From positions 496,001 through 560,000 of the forward strand of contig NZ_CP014513.1 of assembly GCF_001577365.1 (NCBI RefSeq): 64,000 nt of DNA, read 5' to 3'. This DNA comes from Frondihabitans sp. PAMC 28766. Lineage in GTDB: Bacteria; Actinomycetota; Actinomycetes; Actinomycetales; Microbacteriaceae. The notes under the pieces are model-generated. The model was given only the letters and a program-made list of their open reading frames with translations. It was not told the origin of the DNA and did no database searches. The translations under genes and the position numbers were made by a program. This document shows, in pieces, positions 44,080 to 53,076 of this stretch; the first letter of the stretch is position 1, and each line of letters starts with the position of its first letter.

Positions 44080-44417
44080 CGCGCGCTCCGATCGCGGCGG
44101 TCGAGGACGGCCTGGGTGACGAGCGGCATCCCGGCCAGCAAGTTCATGGTCAGGTAGCAGAGCAGCGCGAGGAAGAACGGCTCTTCGAGCGGCAGCTCGC
44201 GGCCGACCTGGAGGCCGGTCATGAACGAGGTCTCGCCGCGGAAGAAGATGCCGGCGTGGATGCCGAGCACATCCCAGAGCAGGAAGACCGCGATGCCGAC
44301 GGGCAGCACGACGACGGCCCGGCGCCAGTCGCGCCAGAAGAACAGCGCGAACCGGCGGTCAAGCACGACCATGCAGCCGAGAGCCACGAGGAGGCCGAGG
44401 AGGTAGAGGATGCCCAC
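44076..44417 (-). CDS. crtYe: C50 carotenoid cyclase subunit CrtYe
   Basis: 113 aa, three transmembrane helices. DRRFALFFWRDWRR, LLWDVLGIHAGIFFRGE and LPLEEPFFLALLCYLTMNL are typical of the other half of the heterodimeric cyclase. Overlaps crtYf by 4 nt, starts 8 nt after the crtI stop. Confidence 0.92.
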   Translation of the reverse strand: MGILYLLGLLVALGCMVVLDRRFALFFWRDWRRAVVVLPVGIAVFLLWDVLGIHAGIFFRGETSFMTGLQVGRELPLEEPFFLALLCYLTMNLLAGMPLVTQAVLDRRDRSAR

Positions 44418-44485
44418 GGTTCTGATTATTCAGGACCTGCCCGCGGCGGGGTCGCGGCCCCGGATGCAGGCACGGGCGCGCTCGG

Positions 44486-44508
44486 GGTGGGGCCTGAATT
44501 GTCGAAGG
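44486..44508 (-). repeat. dispersed GACAATTCAGGC element, inside crtI tail
   Basis: A 23-bp exact match (inverted) to 49449-49471. Core GGCCTGAATTGTCG at 44491-44504. Read in the crtI frame it encodes Asp-Asn-Ser-Gly-Pro. Confidence 0.85.
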
Positions 44509-44875
44509 GGGCAGCGGCCGCCGCGGGGGCGGCCGGTTCGGGCAGCGGCTCGGTGCTGGTGTCGCCGCGGAGGTTCTTGAGCAGCACCTCGGCACTGATC
44601 AGGCACATCGGAAGGCCGATGCCCGGGCGCACCGAGCCGCCGACGTAGAAGAGGCCGCGCACCTTCTTCGACACGTTGCCCGCGCGGAACATGGCGCTCT
44701 GCGCGAGGGTGTGCGCGGGGCCGAGCATGCTGCCCGACCAGGAGTTGTAGTCGTCGACGAAGTCCTGCGGTCCGCGGGTGCGTCGCAGCCGGATGCGAGA
44801 ATTCAGGTCGCTCACGCCGGTCCAGTCGGCGATCTGCTGGATCACGGCGTCACCGAGCTGCTCGAGTCGCGTGGA

Positions 44876-44888
44876 GCCTGAATTGTCG
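44876..44888 (-). repeat. dispersed GACAATTCAGGC element, inside crtI insert
   Basis: GCCTGAATTGTCG, encoding Asp-Asn-Ser-Gly in the crtI frame, directly next to a GGAACC hexamer array (44888-44927). Confidence 0.8.
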
Positions 44889-44927
44889 GAACCGGAACCG
44901 GAACCGGAAGAGGAACCGGAACCGGGG
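44888..44927 (-). repeat. GGAACC hexanucleotide array within crtI
   Basis: About six degenerate copies of GGAACC (plus strand), coding for Gly-Ser dipeptides on the minus strand. A microsatellite able to change copy number without a frameshift. Confidence 0.8.
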
Positions 44928-46172
44928 CCGACGCCACTGCCGAGGCCGGGGTCAGCCGGCAGCGGCACGAGCACGAAGAGGTTCGTCTGGCCGGAGGGCG
45001 CGGTCGACGGGTCGACGACGCTCGGCTTGCAGACGTACAGCGACGGGGGCTCGGGGATGCTCTTGGTGGGCCCGAAGATCCGGCCGAAGTTGTCGCGCCA
45101 GTCGCGCGAAAAGAGCAACGTGTGGTGCTCGAGCTCGGGCAGCTCGCCCTCGACGCCGAGGTACATCAGCAGAGCGCTCGGGCCGGGATCGCGCGTCTTC
45201 CAGTACGACTCGCCGTACGACTGCAGCTCGCGCGGCAGCAGCGCCGTCTCGGTGTGGTGCAGGTCGGCGGCCGAGACGACGGTGTCGGCGAAGGTCGACC
45301 GGGCGACGCCGTCGGCATCGGTCCAGTCGACGCCCGTGGCTCGGGGTCGGCGACCCGCAGTGGTCCGGATCCGCGTCACCATCGCGTCCGTCACGATCTC
45401 GACACCCGAGGAGACCGCGAGAGCAGCGATCCGCTGGATCACCGTAGTGAGCCCGCCCTGCGGATACAGCACCCGTCGTCGAGGTCGAGCGTCGACATCA
45501 GGTGGTACATGCTCGGCGTCTGGTACGGCGACGAGCCGAGGAACACGGCAGGGTAGCCCAGGATCTGCGCGAGCCGCGGGTCCTTGACCGTGCCGGCGAC
45601 GAACGAGTCGAGGTGCTGCAGCAGGAGCCGGGCGAGGGTCGGGAGACGGGTCACGACGTCGCGCCGCAGCAGGGGGAGCCAGCTCTGGAAGGACGTGTAG
45701 AGGAACCGCTCTTTGGCGATGTCGTAGGTCTCGCGAGACGACGCGAGGTACTTGCGCATCCTGGCCCCGGATCCGGGTTCGATCGTGTCGAAGAGGGCGA
45801 GGTTCTCGTCGAGGCCGTGCGGGATGTCGACCGGCTGCCGCGAACCCTCGAAGTAGACGCGGTAGCCGGGGTCGAGCGAGACGAGGTCGAGCTGCTCGGC
45901 GCTCGAGGTGCCCATGAGGCGGAAGAAGTGGTCGAAGACCTCGGGCATGAGGTACCACGAGGGGCCCATGTCGAAGCGGTAGCCGTCGTGCTCCCAGGTG
46001 CTGGCGCGGCCGCCGACCTGCGACGACTTCTCGAGGAGTGTCACCTCGTGGCCCTCGCGGGCGAGCAGCGCGGCGGAGGCGAGACCGGAGATGCCGCCGC
46101 CGATGATGACGACGCGGCGGCCGTGACGCGCGACGGACGGGCCGGGAGGCCGGGAGACCGGGCCGGACGCGC

Positions 46173-47048
46173 TCACGAGAGCCCCACCGGCGTCATGCGA
46201 CCGGCGGCCGAGACCGCGGCGATCCGCAGCTTGACGGGGTTCGGCACGCGGATGCGCGTGCGCATGAGTTCGGTCGCCGGCGTGACGGCGAGGCGGCGGT
46301 TGAGCTCGGCGAAGAGCCCGTGCGCGAGGGCGACCGCCCGTCGCGACGACGAGGGCAGGTGCGGGATGATCGCGCCCGAGACGCGCAGATCGTTGTCGAT
46401 GTCGGCCACGAGACGGTCCCGCTCGGCGTCGGTGAACGACGAGGGGTCGACGCCGGGGAAGTAGCTGCGGCCGAGCGTCTCGAAGTCGTCGTGGAGGTCG
46501 CGCAAGAAGTTGACCTTCTGGAAGGCGGCACCGAGAGCGCATGCCCCGGCTTCGAAGCGGTCGATCGTGCGCTGGTCGTAAGGGCGCCCCGCCGTGAAGG
46601 TGCGGAGGCACATCAGCCCGACGACCTCGGCCGAGCCGTAGACATAGGTGTCGAACGACTCCTGCGTGTGCTCGGTCTCACTGAGGTCGCTGCGCATCGA
46701 CTCGAAGAACGGCGCCGTGAGTTCGGCAGCGAAGCCCGCGGCCCGCGCCGTGCGCGCGAACGCGTGCACCACGAGGTTCGCGCTGAAGCCGCAGGCGATG
46801 GCCTCTTCGGTCTCTTTCTCGAGACCGTCCAGGATGCGACGCCTCTCGTCGCCGCCGGCGCCCGCCTCGGACGCGGGGCCGTCCACGATCTCGTCGGCGA
46901 CCCGCACGAGGGCGTAGATGTTCTCGACGTGCTGACGCACGTCGGCGCCGAGCAGGCGCGATGCAAGGCCGAACGACGTGGAGTAGCGACGGATGACGCC
47001 CGCGCTGGTCTCGTCGGCGACGCGGTCGTAGAGGGCCAGGCGCGTCAT
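46173..47048 (-). CDS. crtB: phytoene synthase CrtB
   Basis: 291 aa. Condenses two geranylgeranyl diphosphates into phytoene. YSTSFGLASRLL near the N-terminus, the first Asp-rich site RVADEIVD (~50-57) and the second NFLRDLHDDFE (~170-180) are diagnostic. The ATG at 47048 overlaps the crtE stop (ATGA); the long open frame upstream of it lies inside crtE. Confidence 0.94.
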   Translation of the reverse strand: MTRLALYDRVADETSAGVIRRYSTSFGLASRLLGADVRQHVENIYALVRVADEIVDGPASEAGAGGDERRRILDGLEKETEEAIACGFSANLVVHAFARTARAAGFAAELTAPFFESMRSDLSETEHTQESFDTYVYGSAEVVGLMCLRTFTAGRPYDQRTIDRFEAGACALGAAFQKVNFLRDLHDDFETLGRSYFPGVDPSSFTDAERDRLVADIDNDLRVSGAIIPHLPSSSRRAVALAHGLFAELNRRLAVTPATELMRTRIRVPNPVKLRIAAVSAAGRMTPVGLS

Positions 47049-48164
47049 CGGGTGCGCTCGACGACGGTCTCGATGACCGGCCGGAGCACCTCGCGCAGGT
47101 CGCCGGGCACGAAGCTGCGCTCGAGGACGAGCCTGGCGCGGGCGACGTGCTCGGCGATGAGCTGCTCGACGCAGGCCCGCGCCCCGCATGATTCGAGCCG
47201 GGAGCGCACATGGTCGGCCTCGGCCTCGGTGAGGTCGCTCTTGCCGATGAAGGGGCGGATGCTGAACCAGGCGTCGGTCGTCGCGGCGTGCGCGATGAGC
47301 ACGGTGCGCTTGCCCTCGCGGAGGTCGCCGAGCGTCGTCTTGCCGGTCTCGGCCTCGGCGCCGAACACCCCGAGCAGGTCGTCGACGAGCTGGTAGGCGA
47401 CGCCGATCTCGCGGCCGAACTCTTCGAGCGAGTCGATCACGAAGGGCGGCGCCCCGGCCAGGGTCGCCCCGGCCATGAGCGGCGCCTCGAACGAGTAGAC
47501 GGCGGTCTTGGCCCACTCCATCGCCAGGATCTCGTCGACGGAGGGCATCTCGGGGGCGAGCGCGAGCTCGACGTCGAGCAGCTCGCCGCCCGCACTGGCG
47601 AAGATCGCCTCGTCGAGCAGGTCGATGAGGCTCGAGCGCACGGTCTGGTCGCAGGTCAGGTCGATCAGGAGACGACTGGCCCGGTCAAGGCCAGGTCGCC
47701 GGCGATCACGGCGGCGGACATCCCGCGGTGCTCGGCCGCCGGGTGGGGATGCCGGCGGTCGTCGCGCCGTCGCGGTAGCTGCCCGACACGTTGGGGATCC
47801 CCCGGCGGGAGAAGTCACGATCGATGACGTCGTCGTGGACGATCAGCGCGGTGTGGAGCAGCTCGAAGGCCGCCCCGACGAGCGCGCACGAGGCGGTGTC
47901 GGTGCCACCGAGGCTCTCGTAGGCCGCGATCACCATGCGAGGCCGGAAGCGCTTGCCGCCGACGGAGTTGCGCTCGAGGACGCTCCACAGGTCGACGTAT
48001 CTCGGGCCGAGTCGCCCGGCCCGGCCTTTCGCCCTGGCGAAGAAGGTGGCCAGAACACGATCCACATGGACGGTCGCGTCGTCGCGGGTAGGGTCGATGG
48101 AAATCGCACCCTTCGCCCCCGCATCCCTCGCTCGCGACTCCGCGAGCAGGTGATCACCGTCCAT
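47045..48164 (-). pseudogene. crtE: geranylgeranyl diphosphate synthase CrtE, two one-base losses (likely sequencing errors)
   Basis: Prenyl chain elongation enzyme. First Asp-rich motif LIVHDDVIDRD and second YQLVDDLLG are present. The frame breaks twice within about 70 bp: adding one base to 47745-47748 and one to 47680-47682 restores AAEHRGMSAAVIAGDLALTG followed by ASRLLIDL, the expected helix between the two catalytic motifs. Restored length is about 373 aa. The start at 48164 is supported by TAGTCT exactly 6 nt upstream (leaderless); a GTG at 48065 is an alternative. First gene of the carotenoid operon. Confidence 0.85.
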
Positions 48165-48170
48165 TCAGGC

Positions 48171-48176
48171 AGACTA
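48171..48176 (-). promoter_or_regulatory. -10 hexamer of a leaderless promoter (crtE), overlapping the idi promoter
   Basis: TAGTCT on the minus strand, 6 nt before the crtE ATG. On the plus strand the overlapping CAGACT (48170-48175) is 8 nt before the idi ATG. Only 19 bp separate the two start codons. Confidence 0.65.
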
Positions 48177-48183
48177 CCTCTCG

Positions 48184-48780
48184 ATGACACCCGAATCTCA
48201 GGCACTTCCTCAGCCGGCTAAGCCTTCCGTCACGAGAATCGACGACGAGCTCGTGGTAATGCTCGATGAAGTCGGAAATCCGTGTGGAACGTACCCCAAA
48301 GCGACGGTCCACACGAAAAACACGCCGCTTCACCTGGCTTTTTCCTGTCACGTCGTGAATCCTGAATCGGGGGACATCCTTGTCACCCGGCGAGCGCTGA
48401 CCAAGGCGACCTGGCCCGGCGTGTGGACGAACTCGTTCTGCGGCCACCCCGCCCCGGGCGAGATGCCGGCGGAAGCCCTCGCGCGTCGCGCCTTCCAGGA
48501 GCTCGGCATGGAGGTGACTCAGGTGGAGTCGATCCTGCCGGATTTCCGGTATCGCGCTGTCGACGCGTCGGGCGTCGTCGAGAACGAGATCTGCCCGGTG
48601 TTCAGCGCCGTCGCCGTCGGCGAGCCCGACCCGTCGCCCGACGAGGTGGCGGAGTGGGCGTGGATCCCCGCGGCGGAGCTGCGGGCTGCTGTGGCCGCCG
48701 CACCGTTCGCCTGGAGCCCGTGGCTCGGTTGGCAGCTCGAGCAGTGGCCGGCGGCGCAGGGCGCGGCCGACCGCCGTTAG
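48184..48780 (+). CDS. idi: isopentenyl-diphosphate delta-isomerase, type I
   Basis: 198-aa Nudix-fold enzyme that interconverts IPP and DMAPP, feeding the divergent crt operon. Active-site Cys in TNSFCGHP (near residue 82), Glu in VVENEICPVF, and the Nudix stretch ALARRAFQELGMEV. The ATG lies 19 bp from the crtE ATG on the other strand without a ribosome binding site, implying leaderless, co-regulated divergent transcription. Confidence 0.95.
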   Translation: MTPESQALPQPAKPSVTRIDDELVVMLDEVGNPCGTYPKATVHTKNTPLHLAFSCHVVNPESGDILVTRRALTKATWPGVWTNSFCGHPAPGEMPAEALARRAFQELGMEVTQVESILPDFRYRAVDASGVVENEICPVFSAVAVGEPDPSPDEVAEWAWIPAAELRAAVAAAPFAWSPWLGWQLEQWPAAQGAADRR

Positions 48781-48832
48781 TCGCAGGCGAGGTCAGTCGC
48801 GGCGGCGCCAGTCGCAGGCGAGGTCAGTCGCG
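48779..48832 (+). repeat. 23-bp direct repeat between idi and dcd
   Basis: The same 23 bases (beginning AGTCGCAGGCGAGG) occur at 48779-48801 and 48810-48832, overlapping the idi stop and the dcd 3' end. Tandem duplication with an 8-bp spacer; no known function. Confidence 0.8.
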
Positions 48833-49426
48833 AGCCGACGACGGCTCGGCGCGAGTGTCGGTGCGCACGAAGTTGAGGTGCGACCGCGAGGCGGTCGGGC
48901 CGCGCTGGCCCTGGTAACGAGACCCGTACACCGACGAGCCATACGGGTTCTCGGCGGGGCTGGACAGCCGGAAGTAGCAGATCTGCCCGATCTTCATGCC
49001 CGGCCACAGCTTGATCGGCAGGGTGGCGACGTTCGACAGCTCGAGCGTGACATGACCGGAGAAGCCGGGGTCGACGAATCCTGCCGTCGAGTGGGTGAGC
49101 AGACCGAGGCGGCCGAGCGACGACTTGCCCTCGAGGCGGGCGGCGATGTCGTCGGGCAGAGTGACGAGCTCGTAGGTCGAGCCGAGCACGAATTCGCCGG
49201 GATGCAGGATGAAGGGCTCGTCGGGGTCGACCTCGACCAGGTGCGTGAGTTCGGGCTGGTCTTCGGCCGGGTCGATGAACGGGTATTTGTGGTTGTCGAA
49301 CAGCCGGAAGAAGCGGTCGAGTCGCACGTCGATGCTCGAGGGCTGGATGAGACCCGGGTCGAACGGGTCGAGGCCGATGCGCCCGAGATCGAGCTCGGCC
49401 CTGATGTCGCGGTCGGAGAGCAGCAC
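48824..49426 (-). CDS. dcd: dCTP deaminase
   Basis: 200 aa. Converts dCTP to dUTP (some actinobacterial forms also release dUMP). [12 protein letters not shown] start, [50 protein letters not shown] around the catalytic Glu, and the C-terminal [13 protein letters not shown] start at 49426 preceded by TAGGCT at exactly 6 nt (minus strand), so leaderless. Confidence 0.94.
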   Translation of the reverse strand: MLLSDRDIRAELDLGRIGLDPFDPGLIQPSSIDVRLDRFFRLFDNHKYPFIDPAEDQPELTHLVEVDPDEPFILHPGEFVLGSTYELVTLPDDIAARLEGKSSLGRLGLLTHSTAGFVDPGFSGHVTLELSNVATLPIKLWPGMKIGQICYFRLSSPAENPYGSSVYGSRYQGQRGPTASRSHLNFVRTDTRAEPSSARD

Positions 49427-49432
49427 CCGCTC

Positions 49433-49438
49433 AGCCTA
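49433..49438 (-). promoter_or_regulatory. -10 hexamer of a leaderless promoter (dcd)
   Basis: TAGGCT on the minus strand, 6 nt before the GTG at 49426. Confidence 0.7.
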
Positions 49439-49448
49439 CCGGTGGCCT

Positions 49449-49471
49449 CCTTCGACAATTCAGGCCCCACC
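49449..49471 (+). repeat. dispersed GACAATTCAGGC element, dcd/qor intergenic region
   Basis: Exact inverted match of 23 bp to 44486-44508 in crtI. It lies between the divergent dcd and oxidoreductase starts. Confidence 0.85.
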
Positions 49472-49522
49472 GTGCAGGCCCGCGTCGACCACCCCGCAGA
49501 CGCGCGGGTGCAGACTCGAGGG

Positions 49523-50521
49523 ATGAAGGCCATCCTGATTTCTCGAAGCGGGGGCCCCGAGGTCCTCACCCTCGGCGACGTGCCGGAGCCCACCGTCGGC
49601 CCGAACGACGTGCTGATCGACATCGCCGCCGCCGGCATCAACCGCGCCGACGTCGGCCAGCGGCAGGGCACCTACCCGCCGCCGCCCGGTTCACCAGAGT
49701 GGCCCGGTATGGAGGTGTCGGGCACCGTCCGGGCCGTCGGCGCCGAGGTGGCCGCCCGTTCTGACAATTCAGGCCCCTCGGTGGGCGACGAGGTCGTCGC
49801 TCTGCTGGGCGGCGGCGGCTACGCCGAGCAGGTCGCCGTCGACGCAGGCCTCGTGCTGCCGAAGCCTGGCCCGACCGACCTCGTCGAGGCAGCCGGTCTG
49901 CCCGAGGCCGCCGCCACGGTCTGGTCCAACGTCTTCATGCTGGGCGGCCTGAAACCGGGGGAGACGCTGCTCGTGCACGGCGGCACGAGCGGCATCGGGA
50001 CGATGGCGATCCAGGTGGCTCTCGGGCTGGGGTCGCGGGTCGTCGCGACCGCGGGCTCGGCTGCGAAGGTGGCCTTCATGGAGGGCCTCGGCGCGAGGGG
50101 CCTGAATTATCGAGACGAAGACTTCGTCGAGGTCGTGAGGCACGAGACGGGCGGGCGCGGCGCCGACGTGATCCTGGATCTCGTCGGAGGCGACTATCTC
50201 GCCCGCAACCTCGACGCCCTCGCGATGGAGGGCCGCATCATGGTGATCGCCAATCAGTCGGGCGCCGACTCGACGTTCGCGCTCGGCAAGCTGATGGCGA
50301 AGCGCGGCAGGATCCAGGGCACCACGATCCGCTCACGGCCCCTGCCCGAGAAGGTCGCGATCATGCGCGGGGTCGGCGAGCACATCTGGCCGCTGGTGGA
50401 GAGCGGGGCCGTGAAGCCGGTCATCGACGAGGTGCTGCCACTCGAGAAGGCCGCCGACGCCCATCGGAGGATGGATGCCGGCGGCCATGTGGGGAAGCTG
50501 CTGCTGCGGGTGAGGCCCTAG
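49523..50521 (+). CDS. NADPH:quinone oxidoreductase family protein (zinc-independent MDR)
   Basis: 332 aa. MKAILISRSGGPEVLTLGDVP start, GINRADVGQRQGTYPPPPG, cofactor loop HGGTSGIGTMAIQVA (~157-170). These define the quinone oxidoreductase branch of the MDR superfamily. CAGACT lies 6 nt before the ATG and no ribosome binding site is seen. Two oddities: the dispersed repeat adds SDNSGP between GAEVA and VGDEV (49763-49777), where relatives are shorter, and a one-base variant falls in GLNYRDEDF (50097-50112). Confidence 0.88.
   Translation: MKAILISRSGGPEVLTLGDVPEPTVGPNDVLIDIAAAGINRADVGQRQGTYPPPPGSPEWPGMEVSGTVRAVGAEVAARSDNSGPSVGDEVVALLGGGGYAEQVAVDAGLVLPKPGPTDLVEAAGLPEAAATVWSNVFMLGGLKPGETLLVHGGTSGIGTMAIQVALGLGSRVVATAGSAAKVAFMEGLGARGLNYRDEDFVEVVRHETGGRGADVILDLVGGDYLARNLDALAMEGRIMVIANQSGADSTFALGKLMAKRGRIQGTTIRSRPLPEKVAIMRGVGEHIWPLVESGAVKPVIDEVLPLEKAADAHRRMDAGGHVGKLLLRVRP
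49763..49777 (+). repeat. dispersed GACAATTCAGGC element, inside the oxidoreductase gene
   Basis: GACAATTCAGGCCCC, encoding Asp-Asn-Ser-Gly-Pro in frame. Same orientation as the copy at 49449. Confidence 0.8.
50097..50112 (-). repeat. degenerate copy of the dispersed element in the oxidoreductase gene
   Basis: GGGGCCTGAATTATCG, one mismatch from the core in the opposite orientation. The encoded NY(R) is normal for this family, so this copy may be coincidental. Confidence 0.45.
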
Positions 50522-50569
50522 GCCGTGGCTCTCGATTGGCAGCAGGCGTGGTGAATTGAGAGAAACGCC

Positions 50570-51181
50570 CTAGCTGACCCGCGAGTCGTGGCCGGGTCGC
50601 ACCGGCGACGCCCCCACGATCTCGAGCAGCACCGGCACCCGCGAGCCGCCGCCGAGCACCCGGTCGAGACCGGAGACGACGCCCGACGCGGCCTCGACGA
50701 CGGGCCCGGGGGCCGAGCCTGCGGTAAGGCGGATCCGCACTTTGAGCGCCGCCGCCCGCTTGAGGCGGTACGACGAGACGTTGACGTTGGCGACGTCGCG
50801 GCGGGGCGACAGGGCGTCTTCGATGGCCGACTCGGCGAAGCGTGACGCGATGACGATCTCACCGGCTTCGTCGTTTGCCTCGAGGATGCGATCGGTGTGA
50901 CCGCGACCGCGGGTCGACGCCGCCACGATCGCGATGATCACCACGATGAGGCAGAGGATCGCGAGCAGCCACGGCAGGTAGCTGCCGTGCAGTGAGCCGA
51001 TCCCTGCGATCGGGGTGTCGGCGAGCGCGGTGGCCTGGGAGTCGCGCCACTGCCCGACCGTGTCGCGCACGGAGTTCGCGCCGGGCAGGGCGACGAGCAC
51101 GAGCGCCACGCCGACCGCCAGGGTGATGAGCCCGGTGATGACGAGGAACAGGCGGTTGAGGAACCGGTTGGTGGAGGTCAT
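50570..51181 (-). CDS. membrane protein of the Asp23/Gls24 cluster (AmaP-like)
   Basis: 203 aa. Two transmembrane helices (~8-30 and ~68-88) then a cytoplasmic domain with alternating hydrophobics (VNVSSYRLKRAAALKVRIRLTAG) that resembles the AmaP anchor proteins of Gls24-type alkaline-shock systems. Overlaps the preceding gene by 4 nt. Probably tethers the Asp23-like proteins to the membrane (inferred). Confidence 0.7.
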   Translation of the reverse strand: MTSTNRFLNRLFLVITGLITLAVGVALVLVALPGANSVRDTVGQWRDSQATALADTPIAGIGSLHGSYLPWLLAILCLIVVIIAIVAASTRGRGHTDRILEANDEAGEIVIASRFAESAIEDALSPRRDVANVNVSSYRLKRAAALKVRIRLTAGSAPGPVVEAASGVVSGLDRVLGGGSRVPVLLEIVGASPVRPGHDSRVS

Positions 51182-51816
51182 GCGCCGAGCCTTCCTGCGT
51201 CGGAGACGCGAACGTGCGGCGTGATGGCCGGGGTGTAACGGCCCTCGTCGAGCTCGGCCCGCGCTGCGGCGAGCACGGATTCGTTGTCGGCACCGGCACC
51301 CGAGGCGGGAGTGATGGTGATGCGGGCCGAGTTGCGAGACACCCAGGCGTTGACCTGGCCAGGGGCGAGCGAGCCGGCGAGCCGCGCTCGGCGCGCCAGC
51401 GAGGCGGCCACGACCTGGTCGTCGACGACGACGGCGACGCGGGGGTCGTCGATCGTGTGCCGCCCACGGCGGCCGGCGGTGATGCCGACGATCACGAGGA
51501 TGAGCCCGACGATGCCGGTCACGATCCCGACCGCGATGACGAGGCCGCCCTGGTGGGTGGACGCCGTGACCAGGGTCGCGAGCGAGTCGAGCGGAGAGAA
51601 GAGCAGAGCCTTCAGGCCGAGCCCGGCGTAGACGGATTCAATGCCGACCCAGGCGCTCACGATGACGAGCGCGATCAGTACGATCACGGCGGCGCCGGAG
51701 CGCGACGAGTGGGTCTCGCGGCGAAGGATGCGGCGGTAGGCGCGCGTCTCGGGCACTGCGGCGACGACGGGTGCGTCGGGGCGGGAGGGGCGAGAAGGTG
51801 TTTCGGTGGCGCTCAT
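51178..51816 (-). CDS. DUF6286-like membrane protein of the Asp23/Gls24 cluster
   Basis: 212 aa. A Pro-rich N-terminus, two transmembrane helices (~42-62 and ~92-115), and a C-terminal domain (VNAWVSRNSARITITPASG) reminiscent of the DUF6286 proteins found beside Asp23 genes in actinobacteria. Assignment from architecture and context. Overlaps both neighbours. Confidence 0.65.
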   Translation of the reverse strand: MSATETPSRPSRPDAPVVAAVPETRAYRRILRRETHSSRSGAAVIVLIALVIVSAWVGIESVYAGLGLKALLFSPLDSLATLVTASTHQGGLVIAVGIVTGIVGLILVIVGITAGRRGRHTIDDPRVAVVVDDQVVAASLARRARLAGSLAPGQVNAWVSRNSARITITPASGAGADNESVLAAARAELDEGRYTPAITPHVRVSDAGRLGA

Positions 51817-52250
51817 CGCACTCGTCCTGTCGTGGTCTTCGGGCTGCGGCTCGCCGTCACGGTCACGTCGACGCGAGACACGGCACGCCCGGTGATGGTC
51901 AGGATGCGACCCGTCACCGTCTGCTGCAGGGTGCGGATCGTGCCGAGCACCCCGCCGTCGGGCACCACGACGTCGGCCGACAGGGCGGGGACCGAGACGG
52001 GCGTCGACACCCGGAGTGCCAGGCGCCCGTCGTCGTCGCGCGCATCGACGTGCACGTCGTGGCGGTCGACGGCGAGAGCGTCGGAGACGACCGCGCTGCC
52101 GACCTTCTGCAGCACTCGCGGAGCGATGCTGATGTGGCCGGGAACGCGGGGGCCAGAGGTGGCCGCCGGGGAATCAGGATCCGGCGACCACCCGTTGAGA
52201 ACCGCCCCGGGGGCTCCGTTGCCAGGAGCGGCGGTCTGGGTGTCGGTCAT
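51813..52250 (-). CDS. Asp23/Gls24-like protein
   Basis: 145 aa. Disordered N-terminus to ~40, then a single alpha/beta domain (ISIAPRVLQKVGSAVVSDALAVDR, DVHVDARDDDGRLALRVSTPV, TLQQTVTGRILTITG) that follows the Asp23 pattern of a first helix and three strands. The ATG at 52250 overlaps the small membrane gene; earlier frame is not coding. Confidence 0.7.
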   Translation of the reverse strand: MTDTQTAAPGNGAPGAVLNGWSPDPDSPAATSGPRVPGHISIAPRVLQKVGSAVVSDALAVDRHDVHVDARDDDGRLALRVSTPVSVPALSADVVVPDGGVLGTIRTLQQTVTGRILTITGRAVSRVDVTVTASRSPKTTTGRVR

Positions 52251-52438
52251 GACGAGGAACGCCGCCCGCGGATGACGTCGACGAGATTGGACACGTCGAG
52301 CTTGCCGCTGACGATCCGGCCGACGATGGCGCCGACGGCCATGAACACGGCGACGAGGATGAAGGCCCAGAAGCCGAAGGCCACTGCGACGACACCGAGG
52401 ATGGCGCCGATGACGACGCCGAAGACGGTGGTGCTCAT
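52247..52438 (-). CDS. small DUF2273-like membrane protein
   Basis: 63 aa with one long or two short hydrophobic helices (FGVVIGAILGVVAVAFGFWAFILVAVFMAVGAIVG, ~6-42) and a basic tail ending RGRRSSS. Typical small partner in Asp23 operons. 4-nt overlaps on both sides. Confidence 0.75.
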   Translation of the reverse strand: MSTTVFGVVIGAILGVVAVAFGFWAFILVAVFMAVGAIVGRIVSGKLDVSNLVDVIRGRRSSS

Positions 52439-52944
52439 GCGACGCGGCTCTCGGCGGACTGGGTGCTGTCGTCGTCGTCGTCACCGGGGATGTGCACGTC
52501 GTTGATCGCCACGTTGACCTCGGCGACCTCCATGCCGACCAGCTGCGTGATCGCCTGGGCGACCGCGCCGCGGACCTGCTCGGCGACGGCATTCATCGGG
52601 GTGGGGTACTCGACGACGATGGTCACGTCGGCGGCGACCTGGGTCTCGCCCACCTCGACACGCACGCCCTGGGTGAGGTCGGTCGAGCCGATCACGTCGC
52701 GGATGGCGCCGAAGGCACGAGCCGCGCCGCCGCCCAGGGCGTAGACACCGGGGACCTCGCGGGCGGCGATGCCGGCGACCTTCGAGATGACGTTGTCGGC
52801 GATGACCGTCTTGCCGGGGGCGACCGTGCCCACGTCCGTCGTGGCGGCCGAGACCGTCGTCACGGGGGTGGTCGGCTTGTCGACGCGGCTCGTCGTGGGG
52901 GTCGGGGTGCTGGCGGTGGTGGAAGCCGGGATCTTGTCAGCCAT
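52435..52944 (-). CDS. Asp23/Gls24 family envelope stress protein
   Basis: 169 aa. Thr/Pro-rich N-terminus (~1-45) then the family domain: VIADNVISKVAGIAAREVPGVYALGGG, VRVEVGETQVAADVTIVVEYPTPMNAVAEQVRGAVAQAITQLVGMEVAEVNVAINDVHI (read in pieces, ~55-155). First gene of the leftward operon; GGAGCATCACC places a ribosome binding site before the ATG. Divergent from the sigma factor gene, which probably co-regulates both arms. Confidence 0.88.
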   Translation of the reverse strand: MADKIPASTTASTPTPTTSRVDKPTTPVTTVSAATTDVGTVAPGKTVIADNVISKVAGIAAREVPGVYALGGGAARAFGAIRDVIGSTDLTQGVRVEVGETQVAADVTIVVEYPTPMNAVAEQVRGAVAQAITQLVGMEVAEVNVAINDVHIPGDDDDDSTQSAESRVA

Positions 52945-53076
52945 GGTGATGCTCCTTCAGTCGAGAGTGTGTGGAGTCGGCACCTGTTCGTGCCGCTCAG
53001 GGATAGGACGCATCCCGATCCTGAATCGTCACGGAATTGTCTCGACTTTTTTTCGGAGGCCCTTTTTCGCAGGCGG

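Larger units (their letters stand above)
44426..46176 (-). pseudogene. crtI: phytoene desaturase CrtI, frame broken by one base (likely sequencing error)
   Basis: FAD enzyme that desaturates phytoene to lycopene. VVIIGGGISGLASAALLAREGHEVTLLEKSS (dinucleotide motif) starts at ~20. The frame fails after MSTLDLDDG and resumes one frame over as VLYPQGGLTTVIQ; one extra C in 45473-45475 (plus strand) restores it. The restored protein is ~583 aa, longer than usual ~510-540, because of two unusual segments: a Gly/Ser-rich insert ending DNSGST, and a Pro/Ala-rich C-terminal tail containing FDNSGPT. Both coincide with the dispersed repeat. GTG start at 46176 overlaps the crtB stop. Confidence 0.85.
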
